Below the pieces are notes generated by a model. That model was not told the origin of the DNA. It saw nothing but the letters and a program-made list of their open reading frames with translations, and did no database searches. A stretch of 64,000 bases of DNA. It comes from Roseibium sp. Sym1. GTDB lineage: Bacteria > Pseudomonadota > Alphaproteobacteria > Rhizobiales > Stappiaceae. Positions 40,390-53,900 of the stretch are shown piece by piece. The position numbers were made by a program, and so were the translations under genes. How positions within the stretch are numbered: position 1 is the first letter of the stretch; every line of letters starts with the position of its first letter. The stretch is from the NCBI RefSeq assembly GCF_027359675.1, contig NZ_CP114786.1, positions 4,872,501 through 4,936,500 of the forward strand, in the 5' to 3' direction.

Positions 40390-43195
40390 TTCGGCGTGGG
40401 GGTTCGATGCCCTCCTGGCGTACCATTTGTGGTCTTGGCGATCCTGTCCTTTTATCGTCAACACCCTCCGGCGCTGGCTGCGCGCCGGGAAAGTTATGCG
40501 GGCGTGGCGAAATGTAGACGCACCGAATTTAAGCTTCGGCGGTATATCCGTGCAGGTTCGAGTCCTGTCGCCCGTACCAAATCCGCTTCCATAGCTCAGG
40601 GGTAGAGCCCACAACTGATAATTGTGTGGTCCTTGGTTCGAATCCAAGTGGAAGCACCAGAACGCGTAGCAAAGTGGTCGAATGCATCTGACTTTTAATC
40701 AGTCGAGGCTTGTCCTCCTCGCCGGTTCGAATCCGGCCGCGTTCTCCAAAGGCACGCTGGGGCAGCCTGGCATGCGCGCCCTCCTTGGGCGTTCCTCCCT
40801 AGACTCGGGGCGGGGAGACCCGCCTCACCTTTTGGCCCTGTAGCTCAGTTGGGAGAGCGCCGGCCTGTCACGTCGGAGGCCGCGGGATCGAAACCCGCCA
40901 GGGTCGCCACCAGGGGGAACTTCGAATGTGGTGCAAAGAATGTAAAACTGATAAATCTGAAGAAAACTTTCTCTGGAGAGGTAGGCGCGGAAAGTTTTAT
41001 GTAAGATTTTGTAATTTATGCGCCACAAGAAATATGAAGAAATATGATGCGACCAAGATGGTTGGTAGGCTGCCAGAAGAGTTTTCGGAAAAAGCGGAGT
41101 AGCCAAAACAATAATATCTTGACGCCTCATGATTTCTCGAGAGCAATAAGAATGCAGCACGCTATTGGCCCGTAGCTGCGTCTTCGCTGTCGCCCAGCGA
41201 CCCGGGCCAATCGGTAGGGTGCCGGCCTAAGTTTTGAGATCGGTACACAGCGCCCGCAGACGTGCGAGAGAGCTGTCCCGTGCGGCGGATCGAGGTAACG
41301 TGCCAGCAGTCTAGACCGCGGAAACAAGCCCGAAGGGCAACGAAATCGGCGTAGCAGCACAGAAGCATGCCAGCGTGTAGGGATGTCGGCGGACTATCAA
41401 CCCGATCATGACGATGTGAAAGGCGACCATAGGAACGGCTCAGGCTTCGCAACCGAGTAGACGGCCTAAAAGCACCGGGCGTGGACAACCCAAAGCGCCG
41501 AGCCAATTTGAACAGCAATAATGCTGGGTTCATCACTAGCATCTGTTGCAGGAGGAAAGACACTAGCCCCGGACCGCTTGGTGATGCGAGTGGATAACGG
41601 GCTGGCAGTCGCCTCAAGTTTCGCCCTATGGGCAAAGTGATCGGTGCATAGCAGATCGAGCGTCTTGGTTTGGTGGCCTCGCCAGTCAAGCGGACAAACA
41701 GTGATGAGGTGCACTGAAAATAGTCAGACGGCGGCGTGGAAGGACACGCTCTTACAGGGGGACGGCGAAGTACACGCCTCAGCAACGCTGCGGCGGCGGA
41801 TCCTGCACAGAAGCCGAGCCGGTATCAAGCCCGGTCCGTCTGACTGGAGGTTACCTATGGAAAAATGGAAGCTGAAGCGTGTTCGCCAATGTGAAAAATG
41901 TCCCTGGAAGATCTCGACGGATCCACGGACGATCCCGGACGGATACTCTGAAGAGCTCCACGAAAGCCTACGCCAAACGATCGCTGAACCAGGAAGTGTT
42001 CGAGGCACTGGCCACGCATTTGCGTGTCATGAATCACCGCCCGGTGAGGAGGCACACTGTGTTGGTTGGCTGATGAACCAGATCGGTCCTGGGAACAACA
42101 TCGCTTTGCGTCTTCAGATGTTGTCCTGCGAAAACATTGGTGCAGTGGTCCTGGATGGGCCGCAGCATCGGTGCTTCGAAGACACGCTTCCTTACTGAAA
42201 CAAGATTCGCAGCTGTAGCTCAACCGGTAGAGCCGTCCGCTCATAACGGATTGGTTGCGGGTTCGAGCCCCGCCGGCTGCACCATCAAATGGGAGATAAA
42301 TCTTGAGCTTGAGCATGAAGATTTTCGAGTTGATGCGGGTGATTTACCATCTGCCCACTGGACCCCCGATTGAGTTTGCCGTGGCCATCGGACACCAGCC
42401 GATGGTTGCGAGATGCGAGGCTGTGTTGGTTTCTCGACCGCCGCGAGGTCTGGCCGTGGTATGGGGATGACTGCACAATCATATAGTAGAAAGACCCGGG
42501 GCATCGCATCGCCCCGGGCAACGTGAGGTGAGATATGTCTTTTGCGGCGCGTAGCGCGCTCGTTTTGAACGCTGATTTCCGGCCGCTAAGTTCGTTTCCT
42601 CTTTCCACCTGGAACTGGAAGGACGCGGTGCGATCAGTCCTTTTGGACAAGGTCATCGTTGTCGCGGAATATGACGAAGTGGTTCGTTCCCCGTCATGCT
42701 CGGTGCCGTTGCCGTCCGTGATTGCTCTGAAGCACTACCAACACCAGGTCGAGCACGTCACTTTCAGCAAGCTCAACATCTTTCTCAGAGACCGCTTCAG
42801 GTGTCAGTATTGCGATACGAAATTCCCTTCGACCGAACTGACGTTCGATCACGTCCTACCGCGGAGCCGCGGCGGGACGACATGTTGGGAAAACATCGTT
42901 GCTGCCTGTGAACCATGTAATACCCGAAAGGGTTCCGGAATGGACATGGTCCCCATTCGTCGGCCGTTCAAGCCGAAGCCCTGGCAGTTAGCGGCGGCGC
43001 AGGTCAGTCACCCAACGACCGAACTGCACGAGAGCTGGCTCGACTTCATTTACTGGGACAGCGAGCTCGCACAACAGTAACCCGGCCGGCGGCGGCCGGC
43101 CGGGTTTGGTCTCGTAGCTCAGCAGGATAGAGCACGGTGTTCCGAGCGCCGGGGTCCCCGGTTCGAGTCCGGGCGAGATCACCAAATTGGAAGTG

Positions 43196-43232
<37 letters not shown>

Positions 43233-46200
43233 CGAACCATTGTGTTCCGTGGGTTCGAATCCCACCGCTTCCGCCATTTTCGCCCTGACCACGGATGTAC
43301 TGGCAGGGTGTTGGCCGCGATCGCTCGAGAGATCGTGTGCCTTTGGGTGAGCAACCCGGGCATGTGGCGAGCCCAGCCGGCTGTAAACCGGTCGCATTGC
43401 TTTGGAGGTTCAACTCCTTCCTCACCCACCAATAATTCATGAAAGGTGTGAAAAATGGACAATATAAAGATTAATATTTTGGCATTATTTCGCCTATTGG
43501 TATTTATAATTAGTTCATTACGCGATGTAGTTGCTATGAAATTCATTTTCTTTCTATGCGATATAACTATGTGGGCTCGCGACAATAAGATACTTTTCTT
43601 TGTATTCTTTGTTTCGTTCGGCCTCGTGGTCGTACACCTAGTTTCGCCTGGGTAGCTCAGACGGTAGAGCGCCTGTTTGAAGCACAGGAGGTCGGAAGCT
43701 CGAAATTTCCCTCAGGCACCACAAGGGTTAGGCAATGCGAAAGTATCAGATCTATGCCGGCGGCGTACCGCAGCATATTGTTGAAGCCTGTTCGAGCCAG
43801 TTGGCGCTCGAGCGGTGGCTTGATGAGCAAGGGTATGATTGCATTGAACACGCCGCGGAAGAGCATTTCTGCGAGCCGGACGAAATCTGCGCCGAAGAAG
43901 GAAAATTGGGGTCTTAGCTCAAATGGGAGAGCACGTGTTTTGCAATCACGAGGTCACCGGTTCGATTCCGGTAGGCTCCACCAAAGTTTATCCCGTCGAG
44001 CCATCTAGGCGAGGGCTGTCGACTGTTAATCGATGAAGTCTGGTTCGAATCCAGAGACGGGAGCCAAACAGGAGGTGCTCATGTTCGATACTGCTCGATC
44101 GGTTACGAAACAGGAGTATCTCGCCTACCTTTCGTCGATCGAATATTCAAATGTCCGCGAAATTGACGAAGACCGATGGGCTGGAACCGTCAACTTCATG
44201 TTCACCCAGGCGATTGTTGTTGGCTCCTTCACCAATCCGCTCGGTTATGATGACCGATGGTGCTATGAGCCTGGTCGCGCTGCAGCAGCCCTCGAGGAAT
44301 GGGCCGCAAGAGGCTATGTTGGTGAACCAACTGGCTGGCACCGTCATCCTGATAGCGGTCGGCGCGTTGATCTGAAAACTGGCGAGACCTGGGTTTCGCC
44401 TTAGTGCTTCCGTAACTCAGCGGACAGAGTGCGAGATTACGAATCTCGAAGTCGCGGGTTCGACTCCTGCCGGAAGCTCCAAATTCTGAAATTCGGTGTA
44501 TAGCGCAGCACGGTAGCGCACCTGGTTTGGGACCAGGGGGTCGCAGGTTCAAATCCTGCTGCACCGACCATATGTCTCTGAAAAGAGGCGAGCCCCAGCA
44601 AGTTGGTTATCTTTTTTGCCAAGAGAAAAACCCCGACTTGTGTCCCTGCGTTCGCCTTACTGTTCAGGGCGCGAGCCCCCGAAAATTGGTTATCCTATCT
44701 GGAAGGAGAGGTCGTCGGTTCGAGTCCGGCTGCGGCTGCTAGGCGGCCGTATAGCTCAGCTGGTAGAGCGCTAACACCCGATTTTCACCCTGTGTTCGCG
44801 TCGTACAGTAGGCTTCGCATTACCGGCCAATTGGCTGGAATGAGCCCAACGAAATTTGGTTATCGCTGGTTCGATTCCTGTCACTCCAACGCGGAGTGTG
44901 CCCCGATGGTTGGGCGTCCGAATTTCACCTCAGCGTTCATTCCAGCCAATTGGCCAAAGGAGCCAATATGAACTACGCAGATCTCTACAATCCAAAGAAA
45001 ACACCGCAGACCGAACCAATGGATGATCGCCAGGTTAAAAACAATGCTGGCGGATTCGTTTTCCAGATCGACTGCTGGTCGCGGCTTGACCGTTTTTTGA
45101 TTCTGGGTGCCGACAGCGCCACCTACTATCAGAAGGCGCGCGCCCTTACTCGCGAGAATGCGAAGTGCGTCATTGAATGTCTGAACCACGACTCCATGCG
45201 CACGATCGAGCGCGCCAAAGAGATTTCGGTTTCCGGCCGGGCCCCGAAGAACGATCCGGCAATTTTTGTGCTGGCCCTAGCTGCGGTGCACGAAAACGTG
45301 CATGTGCGGTCTCTCGCCTACGAGGCGATTCCGATCGTATGCCGGACTGCCACTCACCTATTCATGTTCATTGATATCTGCGTCAAACTGGGCAAGGGCT
45401 GGGGACGTGGATTCAAGCGCGCCGTTGCAGCCTGGTACAGCGAAAAGCCAACCAACACGCTCGCTCTGCAGGCTATCAAATATCGATCACGTCACGACTA
45501 TGACCACAAGCGTCTATTGCGGTTGGCACATCCGATGCCAGACGCAGATCCGGCCAGGGATGCGTTGCATCGGTGGATTGTCGATCGGGATTATGATCCA
45601 GACGCGTTGCCCGCAATCGTCGACTCGCATCTCAAGGTGATGGCTATGGACCGGCCGGCCGACATGATTCCTCTGATCAAGGAACATCGTCTTCCGTGGG
45701 AGGCTATTCCGACGGGCGTGCATCGGGATCCGGATATTTGGCGTGCGATGCTGCCGTCGATGGGGATGACTGCACTTATTCGAAACCTGGGCCGTCTCAC
45801 TGAAATCGGTGTGATCAAACCCTTGTCGGATGCAGAAGCCGCAATCTCTGATCGCCTGGAGAATGAAGAAGGTCTCCGGAAATCGCGTATTCATCCGTAC
45901 GCGATTTTGCAGGCGCTGGCAGTTTATCGGGCAGGAAATAGCGTCCGCGGGAGCGGTTCGTGGGTTCCTTCGACGGCGGTTATGGATGCTTTGGATGGCG
46001 CTTTCTACAAGGCGTTTTCCAATGTTGAGCCAACAGGAAAGCGTCATCTTCTCGCGCTGGATGTTTCTGGTTCTATGACCTGGCCCGAAAACCGAATTGG
46101 TGGTGTTCTCACGGCTCGTGAAGCATCAGCAGCTTTGGCAATGGTGACGATGGCAACGGAGCAGCGATCTCATGTTGTTGCTTTTGCCGGCGGGCTGCGT

Positions 46201-46674
46201 TCCATACTTCCGCTTTCTATCTCTCCCAAAATGCGTCTGACCGACGTGGTGGCTGGCATATCCAGGCTCCCTGCCGGCGGTACCGACTGCGCCCTGCCAA
46301 TGCTCTACGCAATGGAGAACGGATTGTCGGTCGACGTGTTTGTCATCTACACGGACAACGAAACCTGGTGCGGTTCGATCCACGCTGTGCAGGCTCTTCG
46401 CCAATATCGTGAAAAGACCGGTATCAACGCGAAACTGATCGTAGTCGGGATGACCTCAACGGGATTCTCCATTGCGGACCCTGACGACGGGGGGATGCTT
46501 GATGTTGTAGGTTTCGATTCCGGGGTTCCGGAGTTGATGGCTGATTTCATCAGATCATGAATATGGGCGGCGCCTTGTGCCGCCCATGGTGACGCGGTGG
46601 CGGAGTGGTTACGCCGTGGATTGCAAATCCACTCACGCCGGTTCGATTCCGGCTCGCGTCTCCACCCACCTCCG

Positions 46675-46711
<37 letters not shown>

Positions 46712-47910
46712 AGGTCGCTGGTTCAATCCCAGCCGGGGGCGCCAGATTCACAAACTGGAAGTTTGGCCGAGTGGTAAGGCAGCGGGTTGCTAACTCGTAG
46801 AACCTGATGGTTCCGAGGGTTCGATTCCCTCAGCTTCCGCCGCGGGTATAGCTCAATGGTAGAGCCGCTGGCTTCCAACCAGCAGACGACCGGTTCGATC
46901 CCGGCTATCCGCTCCAGTTAAATTGCGAGGCACAATGAGTTTCAAATTGTTTCGGAACATACCCGGGCGCCGTAGGGGCGCACCGGAAATATCCGGAGAG
47001 AAACATGCACCACAAGAGGAAGCGACCTAAATCTAGTCGCGCTGGTTGCCTGCTTTGCAAGCCGCATAAGAGACAAGGTTCCTGCCGCCATCGTCGCGCA
47101 CGTCACTCGGACACCAAGCGATTGATTTCCGCCAGGCAACAGGTTTCTGAACGATGATTTACGGCCGTCGCCTGGAGGTCAAGGGTACCAGCCTTTCAAG
47201 CTGGGACTTCGCGGGTTCGAATCCCGTCGGCCGTACCAAGCTCCACGATGTGGAGAGGTGGAGACCGGCAAGTTGCTGTCCCTGGCGCCGGGCAGAACCC
47301 GGCGCCTATTCGCCCTTAGTTGAGTGGTAAAACATCGGTTTTTGGTACCGAAGGCCCTTGGTTCGAATCCAAGAGGGCGAACCAATTTCGAGAAAGGCTA
47401 TGCAATGGATTTTTTTGGTTGGGTATTGGCTGTAACGTTTTTGTTCTCGATTTGGTTCCCAAAGGAACTCGGCTCCTGGATTGGCACTTTTGCCGGTCAC
47501 ATCGTGCTCGCCTCCAAGGCGGTAACCAATCCAAACAAGTCGGAATAGCTCAGTTGGTAGAGCATCGGAATCATAATCCGGTGGCCGGCAGTTCGATCCT
47601 GCCTTCCGACACCAACCCTGTGATAGCTCAGTTGGGAGAGCGACAGATTGTGGATCTGTAGGTCACCGGTTCGAGCCCGGTTCCAGGGACCAGTTGGGTG
47701 TAGCTCAGTGGCCAGAGCATCGGTCTCCAAAACCGAGTGTCGGGGGTTCAAGTCCCTCCACCCATGCCAGTTTTACTTGGATAGTCACAATGCAAAGAGC
47801 GTCGAAGCAATGCAAAAAACGTTGACATGGGATCAGATGTGTGCCTATTTGTGGGCATCGTCGCTTAATGCGTTTGATCTCATGCTGAAAATTTGTCGGG
47901 GTGGAGCAGT

Positions 47911-47943
<33 letters not shown>

Positions 47944-50900
47944 GCAGGTTCAAATCCTGCTCCCGCAACCAGCATGGAGATTTTCGTGGCTCGAGATCCT
48001 ATCTTCAATATCGCTGATCGCGTTCCTTATCTTTCTAAAGATCAGGAAGCCCAACTGATAGCTGATTGGAAGAATAACGGCAATGTCGATGCCATGCATA
48101 CGTTGGTGATGGCGCATCTAAGACTTGTTCGTAGATTTGTTTACAGTATTAAAACAAGCGATGATGTGCGTCGTTTTCTATTTTCGGAAGGAATTGTTGC
48201 TTTATTAATTGCTGCCAAAAAGTTCGAGCAATCTAAAGGGGTTCGTTTTTCGACATATGCTTCGTGGTGGTTGAAGGCTCATGTGTATGAAGAGCTACAC
48301 AATTTAAATTCAAACGTGCGTCTTTATATCTCCAAATCAGACAAAGCGGCAATTCACAGGTCGCTAAGAAAGCATAGAAAGTCACTAGCGGAACAAGATA
48401 GGGACACCCTGGACGTTAATTTTGTCGACAACATTGCTGATGATTTGGAAATCAGTCGTAATCTGGTTCAGAAATACTTCTACTTCCTTGCAGGAGATGT
48501 CACTCTATCAGAGCCGACGGGTATAGCGATCTCGCTTGAGGATAAATCGTGTACCCCTGAGACGATGGAATATTCTGTCGAGAGATCCTCCCTCGCTGCA
48601 GCCGTCAAGCGGGCACTTGAAGTTCTAAACGAACGTGAAGCCAGTATAATACGCCAACGTCGTCTTTCACACGATCCGCTGACATTGGAAGAGCTCGGTA
48701 CTCAGATGGGGGTTTCGAAAGAAAGAATCCGCCAGATCGAGCAGCGGGCTTTCGAAAAAATGCGGCCGCTTTTGGAGCCGTTCCGGGAAGTGACGGCATG
48801 ATTTCGCTACCGCAATGGGCTCCGTGGGTACTGCTGACTGCGTCATCAATTATAAATATGATTCTTTCTATCAGAATATTTGTTTTGACCAGATCTATTC
48901 ATACTTCTGTTCGTAACGAAATCATAGTTGACACACCGGATGTTGTGCAAAATATCGATGCGCAAGAAAGCGAAAACTGGCGGAGAGATGTCCTTTGAGG
49001 GCGCCGGTTGCTTCTGTTCTTCTCCGGGAAAGTCCCCATTACCGGCGAGATGCTTTTTCTATTGGCCTCAGTCGCTATGGTTACAAAGTTCAATTTCATC
49101 CGCTGAGCAATCCGCAACGTGGTGATTTGCTAGTTTTGTGGAATAGATATCGACGCGATGAAGCCTATGCCCTGGCCCATGAAGCTGTTGGGGCTAGAGT
49201 ATTGATCGCGGAGAATGGGTGGATAGGGAAAGATCAGCACGGAAACCACTTCTACGCTTTGGCGCGTAGTCACCACAACGGCGCCGGACAATGGAGCGTG
49301 GGAACTTCCAACCGGTGGCCAATTTTTGGGGTAGATGTTCGCCCGTGGCGTCGACACGGAGATGCAATTCTGGTTCTGGCGCAGCGAGGTATTGGAGAGC
49401 CTGGCGTTGCTAGTCCACAAGGATGGCTCGAAGACGTGACCTCAAGATTGAGGAAACATACTGACCGGCCGATCACCATTCGCCAGCATCCTGGGAAAGA
49501 CAGAACCGATCCTTACGCTGCTTTGGAGGGATGTTGGGCGGCTGTGACGTGGGCCAGTGGAGCTGCGATAAAGTCGATAGTGGCTGGGACGCCTGTTTTT
49601 TATGAGATGGAGAAATGGATAGGCGGTCCGGCGGCCAAGTTGGGGATTCACGACATCGAGCACCCGTTCGTAGGCGATAGAAGTGAAATGCTTCATCGGC
49701 TTTCATGGGCACAGTGGTCAGCCGATGAGATAGCATCAGGCGAGCCATTCGAATGTCTGTTTCAGTAAATGCTTATGTCATTGAGGGAAATCGCAGATCT
49801 AGAACGATTTGCGAGGCGATGTTGCAAGGCGCCAGACGAAACGGCATGAGGATCAAAATGATTTCGGAAAGTGCTTTCACCAGCGCATGTTCCGATATCG
49901 CCGTGTTCTACGGAATGTCCGGCCGGCTTCCACGAGTGATGAAGGACTATAAAAAAAGTGGTGCCACTGCCGTCTATATCGATTTGGGATATTGGGGACG
50001 GCGGGACGGTGGGCGCTTGGCTGGATATCACAAAGTTTCTGTAAACGACCGGCATCCTACGGCGTATTTTCAGTCGGTGAGACATCCGACAGACCGGCTT
50101 TCAAAGTTCAGGATCAAAATCAAACCGTGGAGACGATCAGGTAAGCAGATTCTCATAGCCGGAATGAGTGGAAAGGGTGCTATTAGCCAGAAATTCCAGC
50201 CAGGTGAGTGGGAGAGCCTGGCTGTTGAGGATATCAAAAGATATTCAAAAAGACCGATCATTTTCCGGCCAAAACCTTCTTGCAGATATGGGATCAAGAT
50301 CCCCGGCTGTCCGGTGAGTCCTGCTGATCAGCGTATTGTCGATGCGCTGCATAATTGTCACGCGGTGGTCACTCATCATTCCAATGCCGCGGTAGATGCC
50401 ATCCTCGAAGGTATCCCGGCATTTGCAATACGTGGTGTGGCAACTCCGTTGGCTTTGGATGATTTATCCAAAATCGAGGAGCCGCTGTATCCGGACGGGC
50501 GTGAGCAGTGGGCTGCAGATATTGCCTACTGCCAGTGGAACCTGAACGAGATGGCAACTGGTCAGGTCTGGCGCCATCTGAAGTCCGAAGGATTAATTCC
50601 TTGAAGGTTGTTTTTTGGCATTCAGATAAGGACCTCGATCGACGTCTTGCTTGGGCTGTTGTTTTGGGCGCTAAGGTACATGGTGATGAAGCCGTTGCGA
50701 TACCATCAGAGCTCTATAATGGTGCCGTCGACCACGATGTTGCATGTATGCTTGGGGTGAAGACCCAGAAACTATTCAAAAGACATCAAGCGGCTGGACG
50801 ACAGATCGTTTACTTTGACAAGGGATATATTCGGGACCAGATACCCGGGGTATCCGAACGAGAATGCAAATATTGGCGTGTGGCGGTCAACGACCATCAT

Positions 50901-53900
50901 CCAACAAAATACCTGATGGATTTGAGCGCGCCGGTTGATCGTTTCGAAGATCTGAAAATCACGCCTAGAGAGTGGCGTGATTCTGGTGATCACGTTCTAT
51001 ACGCAGGGTCATCTGCGAAATATCACGAATTTGCTGGGCTGCCTCATCCGACAAAATACGTTCACAAGCTCGTACGAAGGATCCGGAAGCTCTCCAACAG
51101 GCCTATAATCTATCGACCTAAGCCATCATGGAAAGAAGCGGTCGAAATTGAGGGAGTAGAGTTCTCAACGGCGCCTGAGCGTATCAGGCAGGTGCTTGAT
51201 CGATCACATGTCTTGATCACGAATGGATCGAATTCTTGCTTCGATGCAATGGTCTCCGGCATTCCTTCTATTATTTTGGGGCAGGCAGTCGCCGCGCCGA
51301 TTTCATCCCACTCGCTCGAAGATATAGAAGAGCCGAAGTTGGCAAGTGAGAGCGATCGACTCCAATGGTTTTCCAATCTGGCCTATTGCCAGTGGACTTT
51401 AGATGAATTGCGATCTGGCGAGGCCTGGGGGCATCTGCGGAAATTGCTGCTCAATGGAAAGATTTAGGGTATTGACCACCGTCCATAAGGACGGTTGGGA
51501 AAGTTATGGCCGGCGAATGGCAGAGAGCTTCGTCGCACGTTGGGAAAAAAACATCAAACTGACAGTCTATGCCGAAGATTTCGAGCCAGATGTAGAAGGA
51601 GTGACAGTCGCGGCACTGCCGGACTGGCTCACCGAGTTCAAGAGGAAATATGGCCCTGTTCCAGATGCGTCAGGAATGGCCTCGGGGACCTACAATTATC
51701 GACGCGACTGCATACGGTTTGCTCATAAAGTTGCTGCTGTCTGTGACTTTGTTGGCCGTTTCGATGATGGTGTGGCGATCTGGTCCGACGCCGACATGTT
51801 CACGCATGCCGATGTGACATCTGGTTGGCTCTCGAAGTTTTTTGACCGCTCCGCGGCGATGGCCTGGCTCTTTCGGAAGCGTAGCTATCCGGAATGCGGA
51901 TTTATGATGTTTCGTTGCTCGCATCCAGGTGCTCATGAGTTTTTGAAGAGACTCGAGAAGTGCTACCGAGCCGGAAATGTTTTCGACTATCCGGAAACAC
52001 ACGACAGTTACGTGATCCAACAAATTGTCAAACGTGTCGTCGATAAAGGATTGATGCCGCAGCCTGTAAGTTTGTCAGGTGGAGCTGAGTATACGGCCCA
52101 TCCTATTGCAAACGGGCCAATCGGACAGCGGCTTGATCACTTGAAGGGCAAGCGAAAGGATACAGGAATCTCCTGGGCGAGAGACCTGAAAGTCAAGAGA
52201 CCGGAGAAATATTGGAATGGCGCAGCGTAAGACCCAGCAGGTAAATGGCGTTTTTCTTCCAGCTGCTGACACTCACTTTGCCGACCATCTCCTTTCCGGA
52301 CCTTTGTTCCGTAGTAAAGGAACCTACCAGTATTCTAAGATCGAAAAAGCGCTCGAAGTCCTGAAAGCGCGAAATTCAAAGATGCGCCACGCGTTGGACA
52401 TCGGGGCGCATGTTGGTCTCTGGTCGATGGTGATCGCGGAATATTTTGAATCTGTGGTCGCGTTTGAGCCGGTTCCGGAGCATGTTCACTGTTATCGGTT
52501 GAATACGGCTGATTTCAGCAACGTTAAACTGCACAAGACGGTGCTCGGCGCCAAGTCTGGAAAGGCCAACGTTATTTCCACACCGGAGAACACCGGCAAT
52601 GCTTTTGTTAGAGATGGCGGTGTCGGTGGCGTCCGTATGAGAAAGCTCGATAGCTTTAATTTCAAGGACATCGACTTCGTCAAAATCGACGTTGAAGGCT
52701 TCGAATATTTCGTAATTCAGGGTGGTGAACACCTTCTGAAGCGAGATAAGCCTGTGATGGTCATCGAACAGAAAAAAGGCAATGCAGAGCGCTACGGTCT
52801 CGAGCAAACTGCCGCGGTAAAACTGCTGGAAAGCTGGGGGGCTGTTGTTCAGTGGCGGAAGAGTGGCGACTTCTGCCTGGCATGGAATAAGTAGTTATGA
52901 GCGCGAGTGTTTGGATCGGATTTGACCCCCGTGAAGCGGCGGCATTTGCAGTCGCACGGACCTCTATCAGGTCTCGGCTCACGCTTCCTATTCCGGTCAG
53001 AGGCCTGGTGCTCTCCGAGCTCCAAAAGGATGGAATCTATACTCGGCCGACCGAGCGTCGTGAGGGCCGCCTTTGGGACACGATCAGTGGAGCTCCGATG
53101 GCGACTGAGTTCGCTATCTCGCGCTTCCTTGTACCATTTTTGGCCGATACCGACTGGGCGCTGTTTATGGATTGCGACATGCTGGTTCGTGCCAATCTCC
53201 GCGAACTTTTCGACCAGGCAGACAGCGACAAGGCTGTCATGGTCGTGAAGCATGACCACCAACCTACATCGGCCACAAAAATGGATGGCCAGATCCAGAC
53301 GTCATATCAGAAGAAAAACTGGTCTTCGGTCATCCTTTTCAACTGCAAGCACCCTTCGAACAATGTTTTGACGCCAGAGTTCGTGAATACCCAACGCGGC
53401 CTGCACCTTCATCAGTTTTGCTGGTTGAAGGACGAGGAGATCGGGGAATTGGGTCAGGAGTGGAATTGGCTTGCCGGCCATTCCGGTGACAACATCGACC
53501 CCAAGATCTGTCATCATACGGACGGTGTGCCGTTCATGCCTGGATACGAAGACGCGCCCTATGCGGATGAATGGAGAGAGGTGCTGACACGTTGGGCTTC
53601 TTGAGCGGCTGCGTCAGCGGCGCTGGAGTTCAGTTATGGGTGGGATAGGCAGTGGCGGCCACAATCGCCTCAGCGATGAAGAGAAGAAGCGTCGAGGCAC
53701 GTTCAGGCCTGATAACAGCGCAGAAGTTTACAACGCTCGGGCTGCCGAAAAGATTGTTTCCGGCCCGTGGTTGACGCGAATCCCGGATCCGGAACTGCCT
53801 CTCGGTAAGCTTGGGAAAAAAAAGTACGACGAACTGACGACAGCTCTCTTCGAACAGAACAAACTAACGCAGATCAGTTGTATGCAGGCGGAGGTAGCCG